In this document: in pieces, positions 25,296 to 36,735 of the stretch | Position numbering within the stretch: position 1 is the first letter of the stretch | Layout: every line of letters starts with the position of its first letter | Assembly: GCF_030867095.1 (NCBI RefSeq) | Contig: NC_081835.1 | Span: 19,166,501-19,230,500 of the forward strand | Direction: 5' to 3' | Source: Alligator mississippiensis | Lineage: Eukaryota > Chordata > Crocodylia > Alligatoridae | Length of the DNA: 64,000 nt | Notes under the pieces: model-generated | The model's database searches: none | The model's input: only the letters and a program-made list of their open reading frames with translations | Told to the model about the DNA's origin: nothing | Program-made: the position numbers and the translations under genes

Positions 25296-26680
25296 ATAGT
25301 TTCATAGTTTCATAGTTGCTAGGGGCTGAAAGGGACCTTGCAGATCATCAGGTCCACCCTCCCTGCACATGGACAGGAAAGTGGGCATCAAGACGTTTTT
25401 TGAAGATTGCCATGGTGGATGACTACCACTTCTGGGGGGAGCCTGTTCCAAACCCTGGATGCTCAGGTTGTAAAGAAGTTTTTCCTTATGTTGAGCCTGC
25501 AGCACTCTTCAATCAGTTTATGCCCATTATTTCTTGTCCTTCCCTGAGGAGCCTTGGTGAATAGATGCTCCCCCAAACCCTGATGTATGCCCCTGATATA
25601 CTTATAGGCTGCAACCAGTCCCCTCTGAGTCTTCTCTTCTTCAAGCTGAACAATCCCAAGTCCCTCAGCCTCTTCTCATACGTCTTGTTCTCCAGGCCTC
25701 TAGTCATGCATGCGGCCATTCTCTGGACTCTCTCAAGCTTCTCCACATCCTTCTTGAAGTGTGGCATCAGAACTGGACACAGTTCTCCAGTTGTGGTCTC
25801 ACCATGGCCAAGTAGAGTGGGAGGATAACATCCTTTGCCTTGCTCAAGATGCCACAGTAGATGCATGCCAGCATTTGGTTAGCTCTGCCAGCTACAGCAT
25901 CACATTGGTGGCATGAACGCTGTATGCCCCCGGAAGCTGGTGGGACCCGGCGAGCTCTCACAGGTGGCGGCAGTGCATTGGTGGCTCATGCTCATTTTGT
26001 TGTCAGTCATGACACCCAGATCTCATTCAGTTATGGTGCTGGCAAGCAGAGCACTGCAGAGCCTGTAAGTGTGTTGTGGGTTATTTCTCCCCAGATGGAG
26101 CACTTTACATTTCTCTGTATTAAATGACATCAGGTTGAGAGGTCTGCCCACTTCACGAGCCTGTGCATGTTGGCCTATATTGTCAGCCTGTCTTCGAGTG
26201 TGAAAATGCTCCCCCACAGTTTGGTGTCATCAGAGAACTTTGCCAGATTGCTTGTAATACCTGAATCCAAATTGTTAATGAACATATTCTTCTGGAACCT
26301 CTCCTGAGCTCCAGGAGTCTTCAAATAACTTCTCCATTGCTCATGTGATGATGTTGGCCAGTTCTTTTAGCAATCTCAGGTGTAGTTCATCCAGTCCTGT
26401 TGACTTATAGATATTTAGCCTTTGTAGGTGCTCCCCCAGAAGATCTACGTCAACTATGGGAGAGTGGTCACCCCCACCATGGTCACCCTGTATCCTGTCA
26501 AGCAGACTAATACCCTTGGACTGGTGGAATACCGACGTGAAGTATTCAGGAGTTCGGTTTTGTCTTGAGTGTTGGTTAACAGCCATCCCGTTTCATTTAT
26601 CAGGGGCCCTATGCTTCCCTTGTTCCTTTTGTGACTTCCTACGTATCTAAAGTCTTATAGCTTTTCACGATGGGCTAAGC
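25296..26680 (-). mobile_element. Reversed CR1 LINE, internally deleted
   Basis: It starts on the plus strand with the reverse of the CR1 3' terminus (tandem TTTCATAG). Minus-strand frames give [47 protein letters not shown] (polymerase motif, first residue changed) and IYKSTGLDELHLRLLKELA. A large part of the RT core is missing at about 26283, where INNLDSGI meets the HHMSNGEVI region. Broken by stops in several places. Confidence 0.85.
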
Positions 26681-26717
26681 CCATGACCCTATGGCACATC
26701 AAATAGACCTGTGTCAC

Positions 26718-26962
26718 ACAGCGGCAGAGAGTGGATGATGAAAGGAAGAGTCAATTGGGGATGTCCAGGTTCCCCCCCCCCGGTTCTTCTCTCACTTGCA
26801 GCCTTCATCATAATAAGCACTAGGAAGTTCTGATTCAGAGGCTGTATCCCTAACTCCTGTGCTCAATAGCTAGAGATGCCCCTTTCCTCCAAGAATTTGT
26901 CCAGTCCCTGTTCGAATCCCCAGTTCATTCTCCTTTTCAGCATCCACTCTCTGCCGCTGTGG
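26718..26962. repeat. Inverted pair of CR1-like tails with a perfect 20-bp arm
   Basis: ACAGCGGCAGAGAGTGGATG at 26718-26737 recurs perfectly in reverse at 26941-26960, with weaker pairing for ~25 bp more inward. The right part, read on the minus strand (GGGACTGGACAAATTCTTGG), is an old CR1-like 3' segment; the left part looks like the same family in sense. Confidence 0.65.
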
Positions 26963-27280
26963 GCACGTCTACACAAGATGCCACGTCACCATAGCTTGTC
27001 ACTAAGACGACATAGTGTTGGCGGGCATGAACCGTAACATTGACACTACTGTGCAGTAGGGTCAGAAAAGACCCGTGTGCTACCAGGACTGCGCAGTAAC
27101 AGTGGTTACTGAGCAGTCATTTAGTACTTGCTAAAGTACTAACTTGCTAAAGCAAGTACTAAATGACTATGCAGTAACAACTGCACAGTTGGGTGCACAA
27201 GTATATGCGTCGTGTGTGACACAGACCAATTTGATGCGCCATAGGCACATATACTTGTCATATACTTGTGCCATAAGCCT
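26963..27280. mobile_element. Foldback MITE-like element
   Basis: Its centre is a perfect 18-bp inverted repeat (27115-27132 and 27151-27168, loop 18 bp). Imperfect pairing extends outward to about 40 bp per arm. The GGGCACGTCTACACA edge is of a type I associate with crocodilian and turtle MITEs (possibly the Harbinger-like Chompy group); that name is a guess. Outer limits are approximate. Confidence 0.5.
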
Positions 27281-27592
27281 TCTCCATTCTGGCTGTAGCT
27301 AGCATGGAATATGGGTCACTGATTTTTCTTTTCTCCCCCAGTATTACCCTGTACCTTTAGTGGGGTGTTTAAAGACTTGATCTGGGGATGGCTAACAAAA
27401 TCCTGAGTTCTTATGCAGGTTCTAGAACTTACTTAAAAAAACCCCCAAACATTTTGCAGGTGTTTAATGCAGTCATTAAGTGTTTGGGTTACTACTCAGA
27501 TTATGTTTAAAATGCTAGAAAGTGAAAACTTTTAAACTATAGAGTGCTTTATTTGTTTAAGATATCACATTGGCAAAGGTAATGTTTTACAT

Positions 27593-27680
27593 AAATAGTT
27601 AGCTGTGTTAGTCTGAAGAGGGGCAGAAAGCAGCATAGATTTTGTTAGTCCATAAGGTGCAAATCTATGCTGCTTTCTGC
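27593..27680. repeat. Short sauropsid interspersed repeat (GTGTTAGTCTG type) with hairpin
   Basis: AGCTGTGTTAGTCTGAAGAG is followed by an inverted repeat of the block GCAGCATAGATTT. I recognise the opening and the TTAGTC then ATAAGGTGC block from many crocodilian and turtle loci. A relative with TTAGTCTCTAAGGTACCA is at 49105-49200. The family name is unknown to me. Confidence 0.5.
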
Positions 27681-28539
27681 TTTACATAAAAAAATCAGTA
27701 TGACAGGTTGGAAGATCCTACCTGGTAATGAAAGCAGTAATTCCATTGCAGTTTTTTCCTCTCTTTCCAAATGTACTTGTAAAACTATAGAAATGATTTT
27801 TTTAGGTGAGGGGAGACAGAGATATGCAGTGTTTAATTTACAGTACTATGGTACTATGGAACTTCCATTTGGGTAATTTCTGATCTCTTTCTGCTTATAG
27901 TAATGTTTTTGGGTATAAATGCCATCCAATAAGAAACAGACCCGGTTTGTGACTATTTCTGTTGAGTCATTCTACCTGTTTATTTTTACATAATCCATTT
28001 AAAAACTATAAGCATCTGCCTATGAAATGTATTAAATATATCATTTATGCATATGCTAAGGATCTCTTTGTATATGTAGATTTACGCTTAACTAAGAATG
28101 ACTACTGAATCTATCTAAAGGTAAGGTATCCTTTAAGTAATAAGAAACAGCATGTATACTCTCAAATTCTGTGTAAGCCTGAAAGAACATATTTGCCATA
28201 TAACAGAGGCTGCTAATCTCTATGAAACAGGAGACTGAGCGGTTTTACATAAGACATAAAGCTTTCACTATGCAACGAACAAATACACAACTTTGATTTC
28301 TCCAGTGCATTGGAACTGCTGCAAAGGTTGTGAGCAGCTCTGCTCCTGTTTCAAGCATCTTCCGGTTCTGGAAAGGCAATTATCAAGGTCTGAGTGTTGA
28401 AGACTATATAGTTAGCATGAGGTCAAGGCAATGGGTGGTTTTCATCTTAGCAAGTGGGACAACAGAAAGAACTAAGGGATGAGCTGTATGGCCTTTGTCA
28501 GCTTTAATAAAAATCTGCCCTGCCAGGTTTTGCAGGTTT

Positions 28540-29020
28540 GGCATCCCTTCTGAAACTGCAGCAAGGGGTAGCTAAATTCATCCACACCTGTCAATATTTA
28601 CATATTTATTTCTGGTGGAGCACAAGGGCAGGGAAGCTGGGAGTGATCATCCTTAATCTTTTTAATATGAGCAGAGGGTGGATAGCAATATTCCACATCT
28701 CAAGATCTGCACGTGAAGGCCTCTACAGTTGTTTTCTAAACATTAACTGAGGGCTCATGGAGGAACTTTAGGTTGGAGATTAGGAAGACCTTCCTTAACA
28801 TGAGGATAGTTAAGCACTAGAACAAGCCACCTAGGAGAGGTTGTGGGATCTCCACCCCTGGAATTGTCAAGAGCAGGTTAGACTGGGATGGTTTAGTCGG
28901 GGATAATCCTGCAGGGGGATGGACTAGATGAACTCATGAGGGCCCTTCCGGCCCTACTTTCTTATGTTCCTAACTCAGCTTCCCAAATCTCTAACAAAGT
29001 AGGAATTGTCCCTCTTTCAG
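28540..29020 (+). mobile_element. CR1-tailed repeat unit, copy 2
   Basis: This is the relative of 19360-19840, in the same orientation, with the same CR1 end (CAGGGGGATGGACTAGATGA, then CGGCCCTACTTTCTTATG) and the same extra flanks on both sides. It is intergenic here and intronic there. Confidence 0.7.
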
Positions 29021-30128
29021 GTCATGGGGAAATTGTGGCAAAGAGAGACTAAATGTTTCAACTAGGGTGGAAGTAGAACACAAGAATTTTGGCTACCCTC
29101 TGTTTAGTAGGTAAAAACTTCACACTGTGATGAGACTGTTTTCAGTGATCAGCTGTAGTAATTTTATTACGTAAAAGAAACGCTTCCTGGCTTTGCTAGA
29201 TATAGTAGCATTTGGCCTGAGGAAATCATACAAAGATCTGGTTAAGCACACAGTAGCTACTTCACCCTTTGCTCAGGTGAGTGTGACATCATTCCAGAGG
29301 TCTGCTTGTCCATAAGTTGAGAATGGTTTGACTTGTTTCATTGCGTTGGTTATTTTGTTCTACATTGCATGTTACTTGTTTTGAGTGTTTTTGTCCCGAG
29401 TTTGCTCTTTTTCAAAATGGAAGCCATTTATTAGGGGTGGGAGAGACCCCCTTGCCCTGTCAAACCACACAGGATTATCTTGTACATTTCTCGGATGCAA
29501 CAGAGCAAAAGTGGAACCATATTCAAGTTATAAGACTGAACTTAAGCAACTTAAGGGATCTACTATAATTGAAGTCTGATGTGAATTAGCATGTAGCATT
29601 AGGAGACATCAACATAATACTGAACTTGAACTTAACATGATTTTCTTGACCTTGGCTGGCCAAAGCATTTATTCTGAGAGAATAAATCCACCCTGGATGG
29701 TAAGTATGAGTTGCTGACCTCTTTCTTGTGTGCCAGCATTGTTTCTTAAAAGAACTTGAGCTGTCGTTGAGACCTTAACTGGTCCTCTCACATTTTAGAT
29801 ACTTTGAGCATAATTCAATATTTCACTAGCCATTTAACCAGAAAAATAATACCTGCTGTTAACATAGTATGAGCTGTTATTCCCCAGGTTTAATCAACTC
29901 GTTTTACCAACGTTTCTCTTGCCCCCCTCCTCGAGGTCTCCTCTTTGGCATAGACGTCATGTGATACCTGAAGTGGGAGCTAGAGATTTTCAAGCTGTTT
30001 TCCTAGACTAAACGTTTGAGGTTACAGGACATGGCCTAGTTTCACATAAGCTTTCAAATTTCAGTGGGACATGCTGAATCCTGAAACTGTCAAACAGTGT
30101 ATTATTTTTGGAGAGAGCGTGAGTGTGT

Positions 30129-30148
30129 GTGTGTGTGTGTGTGTGTGA
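30129..30148. repeat. (GT)n microsatellite
   Basis: About ten tandem GT units within a longer GT-rich stretch. Unremarkable. Confidence 0.85.
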
Positions 30149-30509
30149 ATGACCTTTACATTTTTACCTTATCCCAGAAGTCTGACTTCCTGCCCTCAGT
30201 CTCAGGAGTCTTTGAGAGCTTTAGCAATTAAAATGATTTTTTTCTGAAGCAAGAATTGAGTACAAAAGAAAAATGAAAATGGAAGGAGAATAGTAGATTC
30301 AGGTAAAGGGGACGAAAAAGGTTTATACTATCTTGTTGGGGTTTTTCTGGTGTGTGTAAATGAAGCTGGGAAATCCTAACTGCCACCACCAAATTTGGAA
30401 ATATCAGGAACACAGAGTCATTTTTTTTCTCTATCAAGGATCTGCTAGAGGTGACCCTTGGAGTACCCAGGTAGGTGGACTGAAAGTTGCTTCAAGCCTT
30501 CATCAAAGG

Positions 30510-30772
30510 CAGTGATTTGCAAGCTTCTTAGACTTGAGGCACCCCTCAGAAAATGCCAGCTCTTAGTTTTCACTCTTTTTTGACTACAGAAAAATAATAG
30601 AGCAGTTTTTCTTGTTGTAATGAACTCAGAAACTATTTGAAATCTCTGGGTTTATCTTGTGAATCAAGTTTGCATACCTAACAGTGATAACATTGTGTGG
30701 TACCCTGTAGCATCCTTGAAAGGATCTCAAGGCACCCCAGTGTCATATGGCGCTCTGGTTGAGAATCACTTG
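30510..30772 (-). mobile_element. hAT-like non-autonomous element, complete (family A)
   Basis: The termini CAGTGATT and, on the reverse strand, CAAGTGATTCTCAACC form short inverted ends. Directly outside, tcaaagg occurs on both sides (30503-30509 and 30773-30779), a near-complete hAT target duplication. The 263-bp interior has no coding capacity. The fragment at 54-268 is its relative. Confidence 0.8.
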
Positions 30773-31125
30773 TCAAAGGGGAAGAGGTACTAAATCTTTA
30801 ATAACTATATAGTTTCCTCTAACTTTTAAAAATGCCTAAGGTTACAAAACCAAAACATCTGTTTTCAAGAGTCTTCCTAAAAATCATCCCTCTCACAGTT
30901 CACCAGGTTTCATGTCTTTAGGGTCTGTAAGATCAGAAAGATGGTCGTTTTTCAAACAGAAAAGCAGTGCACAGTTTAAATCATAATCCTTCTGTCTACA
31001 TGGAGGGCCTCATAGCATTGGAACCTTAGAGGATGAACTCTTTGGGTGAGTCCCCACGAGTGGGAACATATTTCCCTGGGGACAAAGAGCAGCACAATAT
31101 GTACTTCTGCTACTTTTCCTTGGGT

Positions 31126-32123
31126 AACACCTGTGTAAAATGGCTAGTATTCGCTTCAGATTCGGCCGATTCGGGGGACAGTGATTTGATTCAGTGATTT
31201 GAATCACTGTCCCGATTCGATTTGGCCGAATCAGCCAGGCCAGGCCCATCCCCCACCTCTCTCCCAGCCCGGCAATGGCTGCCCCAGCTCCTAGCACTTG
31301 TTAAACAAAAAAAGTCCTGATTCAGCAGGTGCTGCCGGGTGGGGGGCAATCCCCACTGCCCCCCACTACCCCATGCTGCATGGGGGCTCTGCACGATCCC
31401 CCTGACCCCCCCTCGCTCCCCCAGCCCCCTGATGGGTGCCCTGCCTGGGCTAGCTCTGGCCCTTTAAGAAAAAGAAAAAACCCAAGAAAACCCCCGGACT
31501 CACCACTCCTAGTGGGGGGCGATCCCCGCTGCCCCTCACTGCCCCATGCCATGTGGGGGGCTCTACACGAGCCCCTGAAGCCCCAAGACCGCTGCAGGAG
31601 CATTAAGTCCCAGGAATTTTCTTGTTTTTTTTTTTAAAGGGCCAGACCTGGCCCAGGTGGGGCACCCTTGGGGGGCTGGGGGAATGAGGGGGGGTCAGGG
31701 GGCTCGTGCAGAGCCCCCATGCAGTGTGGGGCAGTGAGGGGCAGCAGGGATCGCTCAGCAGCACCCGGTGAGCACTGGGGCTTTTTTTTAAGTACCGAGC
31801 TGGGATTGGGGGGGGGGGGGGCTGGGCGAGTGGGGGGGGCTGGCAGGGGTCCCCCCATGGTCCCCTCTCCCCTCCACTAGCCCCCCCTCCCCTGCCCCTA
31901 GTACTTACCAGTTCGGAGTCAGCTGTAGCTCCCTGTTGCAGCCACTGGGGACTGTCCAAATCATCAAAGCTCTCCGAATCTTTTCTGAAGATTCAGAGAG
32001 CTTTGAATCGATTCGTACTTTTAAACTGGTCCCCTGATTCAGTTTGGATTTGGAGATTCGGCCACCGAATTGGGCCGAATCTCCTCTGAATCGAATCACC
32101 ACCCGAAGCTTCGCATAGCCCTA
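31126..32123 (+). mobile_element. hAT-like element with ATTCGG arrays (family D), copy 1
   Basis: The left end (ACACCTGTGTAAAATGGC) and right end (reverse strand TAGGGCTATGCGAAGCTTCG) match copies 2 and 3. ATTCGG/CCGAAT-type motifs crowd both sub-terminal zones, and a 12-bp hairpin stem lies at 31175-31186 / 31202-31213. The GC-rich core is partly repeated in direct and inverted orientation. No clean target duplication is visible, so the left limit is approximate. No transposase is encoded. Confidence 0.8.
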
Positions 32124-34187
32124 CTATGCAGTGTGCCTGTGTGCTCTGGTACATGGGACATTGCCCAGGGGCAGGGTTAGGGGAGGGGAGGCCTTGGGGG
32201 CTGCATCTGCAGTGATTCGGCAGGGAGGAGCCTGGCTGGCAGCCGGAGTGTGGTTTCAGCTGGCCAGGCTCAGATTTCAGGCAGCGTGTGCTGCTGCCAT
32301 ATGCACTGCCCTGCTTTTCTTAGGTGAGGGTTTTTTTGACACGGGGATCTCCTGCGCCATGTAAAAAAAATCCCCTGCACTGCAAATTAGCAGCTCAGGG
32401 AATGCCTGCATGTGCAGGGTGTGCGGTGCCACAGATGGGTTTGCAGCACTGCATACCACACATTCCTACTTGTCTGGATGCCCCCTTTGAAGCTGGACCC
32501 CGTGTTCGTGTGCTCTGAGGAGCTTAGCATCACTGTGGTCATTCTAATGTCACGTCTTTTAGGACAACCTACATTTCTGATATGAGAAACAAAGCAAGGG
32601 AGAGAGAAACTTTAATCCTTCCCCCCTCTCCTTCCCAAATATAGAGAATTTCAAGCCACTGTCATACATCTCAGGGGAGTAAAAAAGAGCTCAAATTTCT
32701 GTTTTACAGGTCAACTTTAAGAACCATGGAAAAAAGGCATATTTGTTGCCTATTAAATTAGACATTAAGTTCACAGAACTCTTACTATTAATGCAGAAAT
32801 GAATAATACAATATATTTATTCTTGGAATGGTAGACTTGAAGGATCACATCATCCAAACCTTTGCACAAATGTGGAGTTCATTGTTCTTAAACCACCCTG
32901 GGCAGATATCTATCTGGCCTCTTGTGTATTACTGCACATGGACTTGGAATACAATTGATATTATGTCTCTTACAGAAAATCTACAGAGGGGAAAAACCCT
33001 TAAAACATAGAGAATAGTACTTTATTGTATAAAGCCAATTTACAGAAGTATGGATTGTCCTTGACAAGTAGTCCTAAAGTTGACTGATTTATTCAGTCTG
33101 TTGCTGGCTTTCATCATGTGAAATATTAGCATACTTCTGGTTTCTAGTGATTCACTTATACTGAATCTGCAGACACATTTGTGTACCTTTTGTTATCTTA
33201 AATATATGGGTCCTGTATGCCTTCTTACACCAGTGATAAATACATCCCTTTCCTTTGGTAGACTCTATTTCAGATGCTCATCCACCCTTTTTCTTTGACT
33301 GCAGAAGTTTGTTTTAATTTGTGAAGTTCTCCATAGAGTACTTCTAACCATTGCTTAGTTCTTGACTGTTTACAGACATTTAACCAGTTAAGTGAGATGC
33401 ACTTTTTGCAACACACTACCCTTTCCCTTTTGCCAATGACCTTTTTCAAGAATTTCACAAGTCAGACCAAAAGCAATCTTGCAATGATTGAACCCCAAAC
33501 CTGACCAACTTCTTTGTACCTAGATACAAAGACTATGTAAAGTTTTTTTTTCTTTTTAAAACACATTTGTTCCATATACTTTTCTCTAAATAAAATTAAA
33601 TGGTATTAGCCCCATTTCTTACATACTTCTTCAGTTAGAGGTTCCTTATATATACATGCTCTGGATGGATATGGAAAATCCTAGAAGCACAAATGTGTGC
33701 AGTTCAGAATGCAGGAGCAGCCCTAGAATAACAAATTAACATGGATGTGATGAAAGAAAACAATTTCAACTAGGAAAAAACTTCAGCAGCCCAGGGATTA
33801 TTATAAATCATTCACTGGAGGCTTTTGTAATTGATACTCTTGACTTCCCTTCTGTGCCTTGATGTGTTTTTTTTTCGTTTTTTTTTCTGATGAGTTTGCA
33901 CTGTCATAGCCTTCCTCCTGGTTTTGTGGTTTCTAAAACACAATAGACCTTTCTTCACACTTCATTCACAAGGGTATTTCAGGTTAGAGCACGCATGCAC
34001 AGTTAGATGGAAGCTAATGGGCACTAACTGGTGCAGGCAAGATCTTAGTTTGGAGTAATCTAGTAGAGTTGCCTAAAAAAGTTGTTCCCCCTTCCCTGGT
34101 AATGAGAAGATGTTAATAAACATATATAAATTCAGAGAAGTGTTCCAAGAGTTCAAACAGGAATGGTGATATGTGTTGGACACACAC

Positions 34188-35550
34188 AGATTCATAGATT
34201 ATAAGGCCAAAATGGACCTTGGAAGATCATTGGGTCCAGCCCCCTGCACCAAGCAGGAAAGACAACTGGGGGGCAGGTGACCCCAGCAAGGTGACCATCC
34301 AGTCTCCTCTTGAAGATTTCCAGGGTAGGTGATCACACCACCTCTGGAGGGAGCTTATTCCACAGTCTGGACACCCTAACTGTGAAGAAGTTTTTCCTAA
34401 TGTTGAGTCTGAATCAATCTTCCAGGAGTTTGTGGCCATTACTCCTGGTTTTCCCCTTGGGTGCCCTGGTGAACAGTTGCTCACTGAGCCCTTGATGTAG
34501 TGGTAACCTGCTACCAGGTCCCCTCTCAGCCTTCTTTTCCTCAGGCTGCAGAGTACCAGATCTATCAGCCTTTCCTCATATAGCTTGCCTTTTAAGACTC
34601 TGATCATACAGGTCATGAACACCTGGTGCCTCCCGAGGCTGCAGGGCATAGCAACTGCCCACAGACAGCAGTGGTGGTGGCAGTGGTGTGACGGCGGTGA
34701 GTGGGGACTGCATGCAGGTGGTTGCGGTGATGTTGGCAGTGAGGGTGGGCCAAGCAGGCACTGCCTGCAGACAGCTGTGGCAGTGTTGGGAGGGGGTGGG
34801 GGGTTGCGAGCGCCAAGTGGCAATCGGCAACTGGCGACTGCCCACAGATGCTGCTGGCAGTATCGGGGGGGGGGGGGGGGGCGTGGTTGGAGGGGGTGAC
34901 CAGCGACCACCTGCATATGCTGCCGGCAGCATCGGCCAATCTCAGGGGGTGCATGGCCAATCTCAGGGCCAATCTCCCTACGCATCGCCAATGATATGGG
35001 TGGCTCTTTGGATTCTCTCAAACTTGTCCACATCCTTGTTAAAGTGCGGTGCCCAGAACTGGACACAGTACTCCAGCTGCGGTCTCACCAGTGCTGAGTA
35101 GAGCGGAAGAATCACCTCCTTTGGTTTTGCTGGAGATGCATCTATTGATGCATGCCAGAGTATTATTTGCCCTTCTGACTACGGCATCGCACTGTCGGCT
35201 CATATTCATACTGTGGTCTATTATTACCCCGAGGTCCGTTTCATTCATGGTGCTAGTCAGTTTGATGCTGCCAAGCCTGTGGGTGTGTTGGGGGTTGCTC
35301 GTCCCCAGGTGGAGCACTTTACATTTCCTGACATTGAACCTCATCAGGTTCCGATCCGCCCAACTTGCCAGCCTGTCTAGGTCCACCTGTAACTGTAGCC
35401 TATCTTCAAGCATGAACACACTGCCCCATAACTTGGTGTCATCCGCGAACTTGGCCAGTGAGTTCTTCACCCCCCACATCCAAATTGTTAATAAAGATGT
35501 TGAAAGGCACGGGACCAAGCACCAACTTCAGATCAAGTTCCTCCTCCTGG
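34188..35550 (-). mobile_element. Reversed CR1 LINE with an internal insertion
   Basis: Minus-strand frames read FINNLD, NSLAKFADDTKLWGSVF (intact FADD polymerase motif), ASWADRNLMRFNVRKCKVLH and YEERLIDLVLCSLRKRRLRG. The 3' UTR follows and ends at the plus-strand TTCATAGATTATAAGGCC. The reading is interrupted by a repetitive GC-rich block at ~34608-34990. It is 5'-truncated near the middle of the RT. Confidence 0.85.
34608..34990. repeat. Degenerate VNTR-like block inside the CR1
   Basis: The block holds about four diverged units built on the pattern ctgccCACAGAnnnnnnntGGCAGt (for example at 34655, 34760 and 34835), with GTGGTGG-like triplets and a 17-bp or longer G run near 34864-34881. 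It sits precisely between two CR1 segments that are contiguous in other copies, so it is an insertion or a local expansion. Confidence 0.55.
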
Positions 35551-35559
35551 TTTGGTGGT

Positions 35560-36380
35560 CTGTAGTGTAGTATACACCTACAGTAAAGGGACAGGCTTTG
35601 TCCTAAAGGGCTCATATTCCAAAGCCAAAACATGAAGAGCTGGGAGGGGTCAGCTGAACATGTAAGTGAATAAATATAATGAATATAGATGAGCCCTGAA
35701 TCTTTTATTTTGTTTGGGTTGGTTTCTTCACCATACACATACCATTTGCATCATTTACGAGTTGATCTTTGATCAGTTGTTTTTCCTGGCATACCCATAA
35801 CGTCCCCTTATATGTGTATGGTGTTGTGGGCATGCAAATGAATGTGTGCTTGTGTACGTTATTATGCGAAGAGTGTATATGGAGAGAGGCAAAGATTTCT
35901 TAGGGTGAATATCTTTTACTGGACCAATTGCATAGTTGGGAAAGAGTTAGACAAGCTTTCAAATTCAGCACGTTCATCTTCAGGTCTCGATGAAGACTGT
36001 CTTGCACGCAAAAGCTCGTTTAACTCTATCCCAAACCAGGCATTTGGTCAACTCAGAGGCATCACCCACAGAAATCCTTGCCTCTCATAATTCCTGGACT
36101 GCCCTGGCTACACCATCACTGGAACGATACAAGGTACAGGGAGAGAGTCTGCAGCTGTGTTTCACATGCTATGAAGCACGTGCCCCCCACGCCGTCCACA
36201 CACCACCCAGAGCAGTCTCCCAGTGCGCTGTTCCCAGGCCTTTAGCTGCGTGCGACCGTGTTCTCTGTGGGGCGGGGGCCAGGCTGTGTCGGTCTCTGCA
36301 CAGCTGAGCCTGCTGCTGGCTGCATAGGGGTGCGGCTCTGGCCTAGGGCTTCGCTGCCTGGGGAGCCTGCGTGCGTTTCC
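35560..36380. other. Intergenic, EEFSEC upstream flank with an interspersed repeat
   Basis: Positions ~35890-36110, read on the minus strand (GAGCTTTTGCGTGCAAGACA, TTCATCGAGACCTGAAGATG, GGTCCAGTAAAAGATATTCA), are a copy of a repeat common at crocodilian loci whose class I do not know. The rest shows no gene. Confidence 0.5.
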
Positions 36381-36735
36381 CCCTCCCAGGTGTGTGTGTC
36401 TTCTCCGCCTGGCCCCCCCCCCCCCTTTGTGTGTGTGTGTGTGTGTGTTTTCTGCTTCCCAGGTGTGCGTCTCCGCCTCCCAGGTGTGTCTGTATGTTTT
36501 CCACTTCTCTGGTGTGTCCCCGCTCCCCGCTGTGCATTTCCCCCCAGGTGTGTATGTGTGTGTTTTCTGCTTCCCAGGTGTGTCCCCACCCCCCTCCTTC
36601 GCGTCGTGTGTGAGTTTTCTGCTTCCCAGGTGTGCGTGTCCGTTTCCCCCTCCCAGGTGTGTCTGTGTGTTTTGTGCTTCTCAGGTGTGTGCGTTCGTTT
36701 CCCTCCCAGGTGTGTGTGTGTGTGTGTGGGGTGCC
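36381..36735 (+). repeat. Minisatellite upstream of EEFSEC
   Basis: The block CCCAGGTGTG recurs about eight or nine times at irregular 20-70 bp spacing, alternating with TTTTCTGCTTCC or TTTCCCCCTCC pyrimidine runs and TGTGTG stretches. It lies immediately 5' of the EEFSEC CpG island and keeps all three frames open in parts, which produces spurious reading frames. Confidence 0.85.

Noticed and set aside
34227-35066. 279-codon reverse frame
   Set aside because: It joins the CR1 3' UTR and ORF2 tail with the inserted VNTR block. It is transposon-derived, not a host gene.
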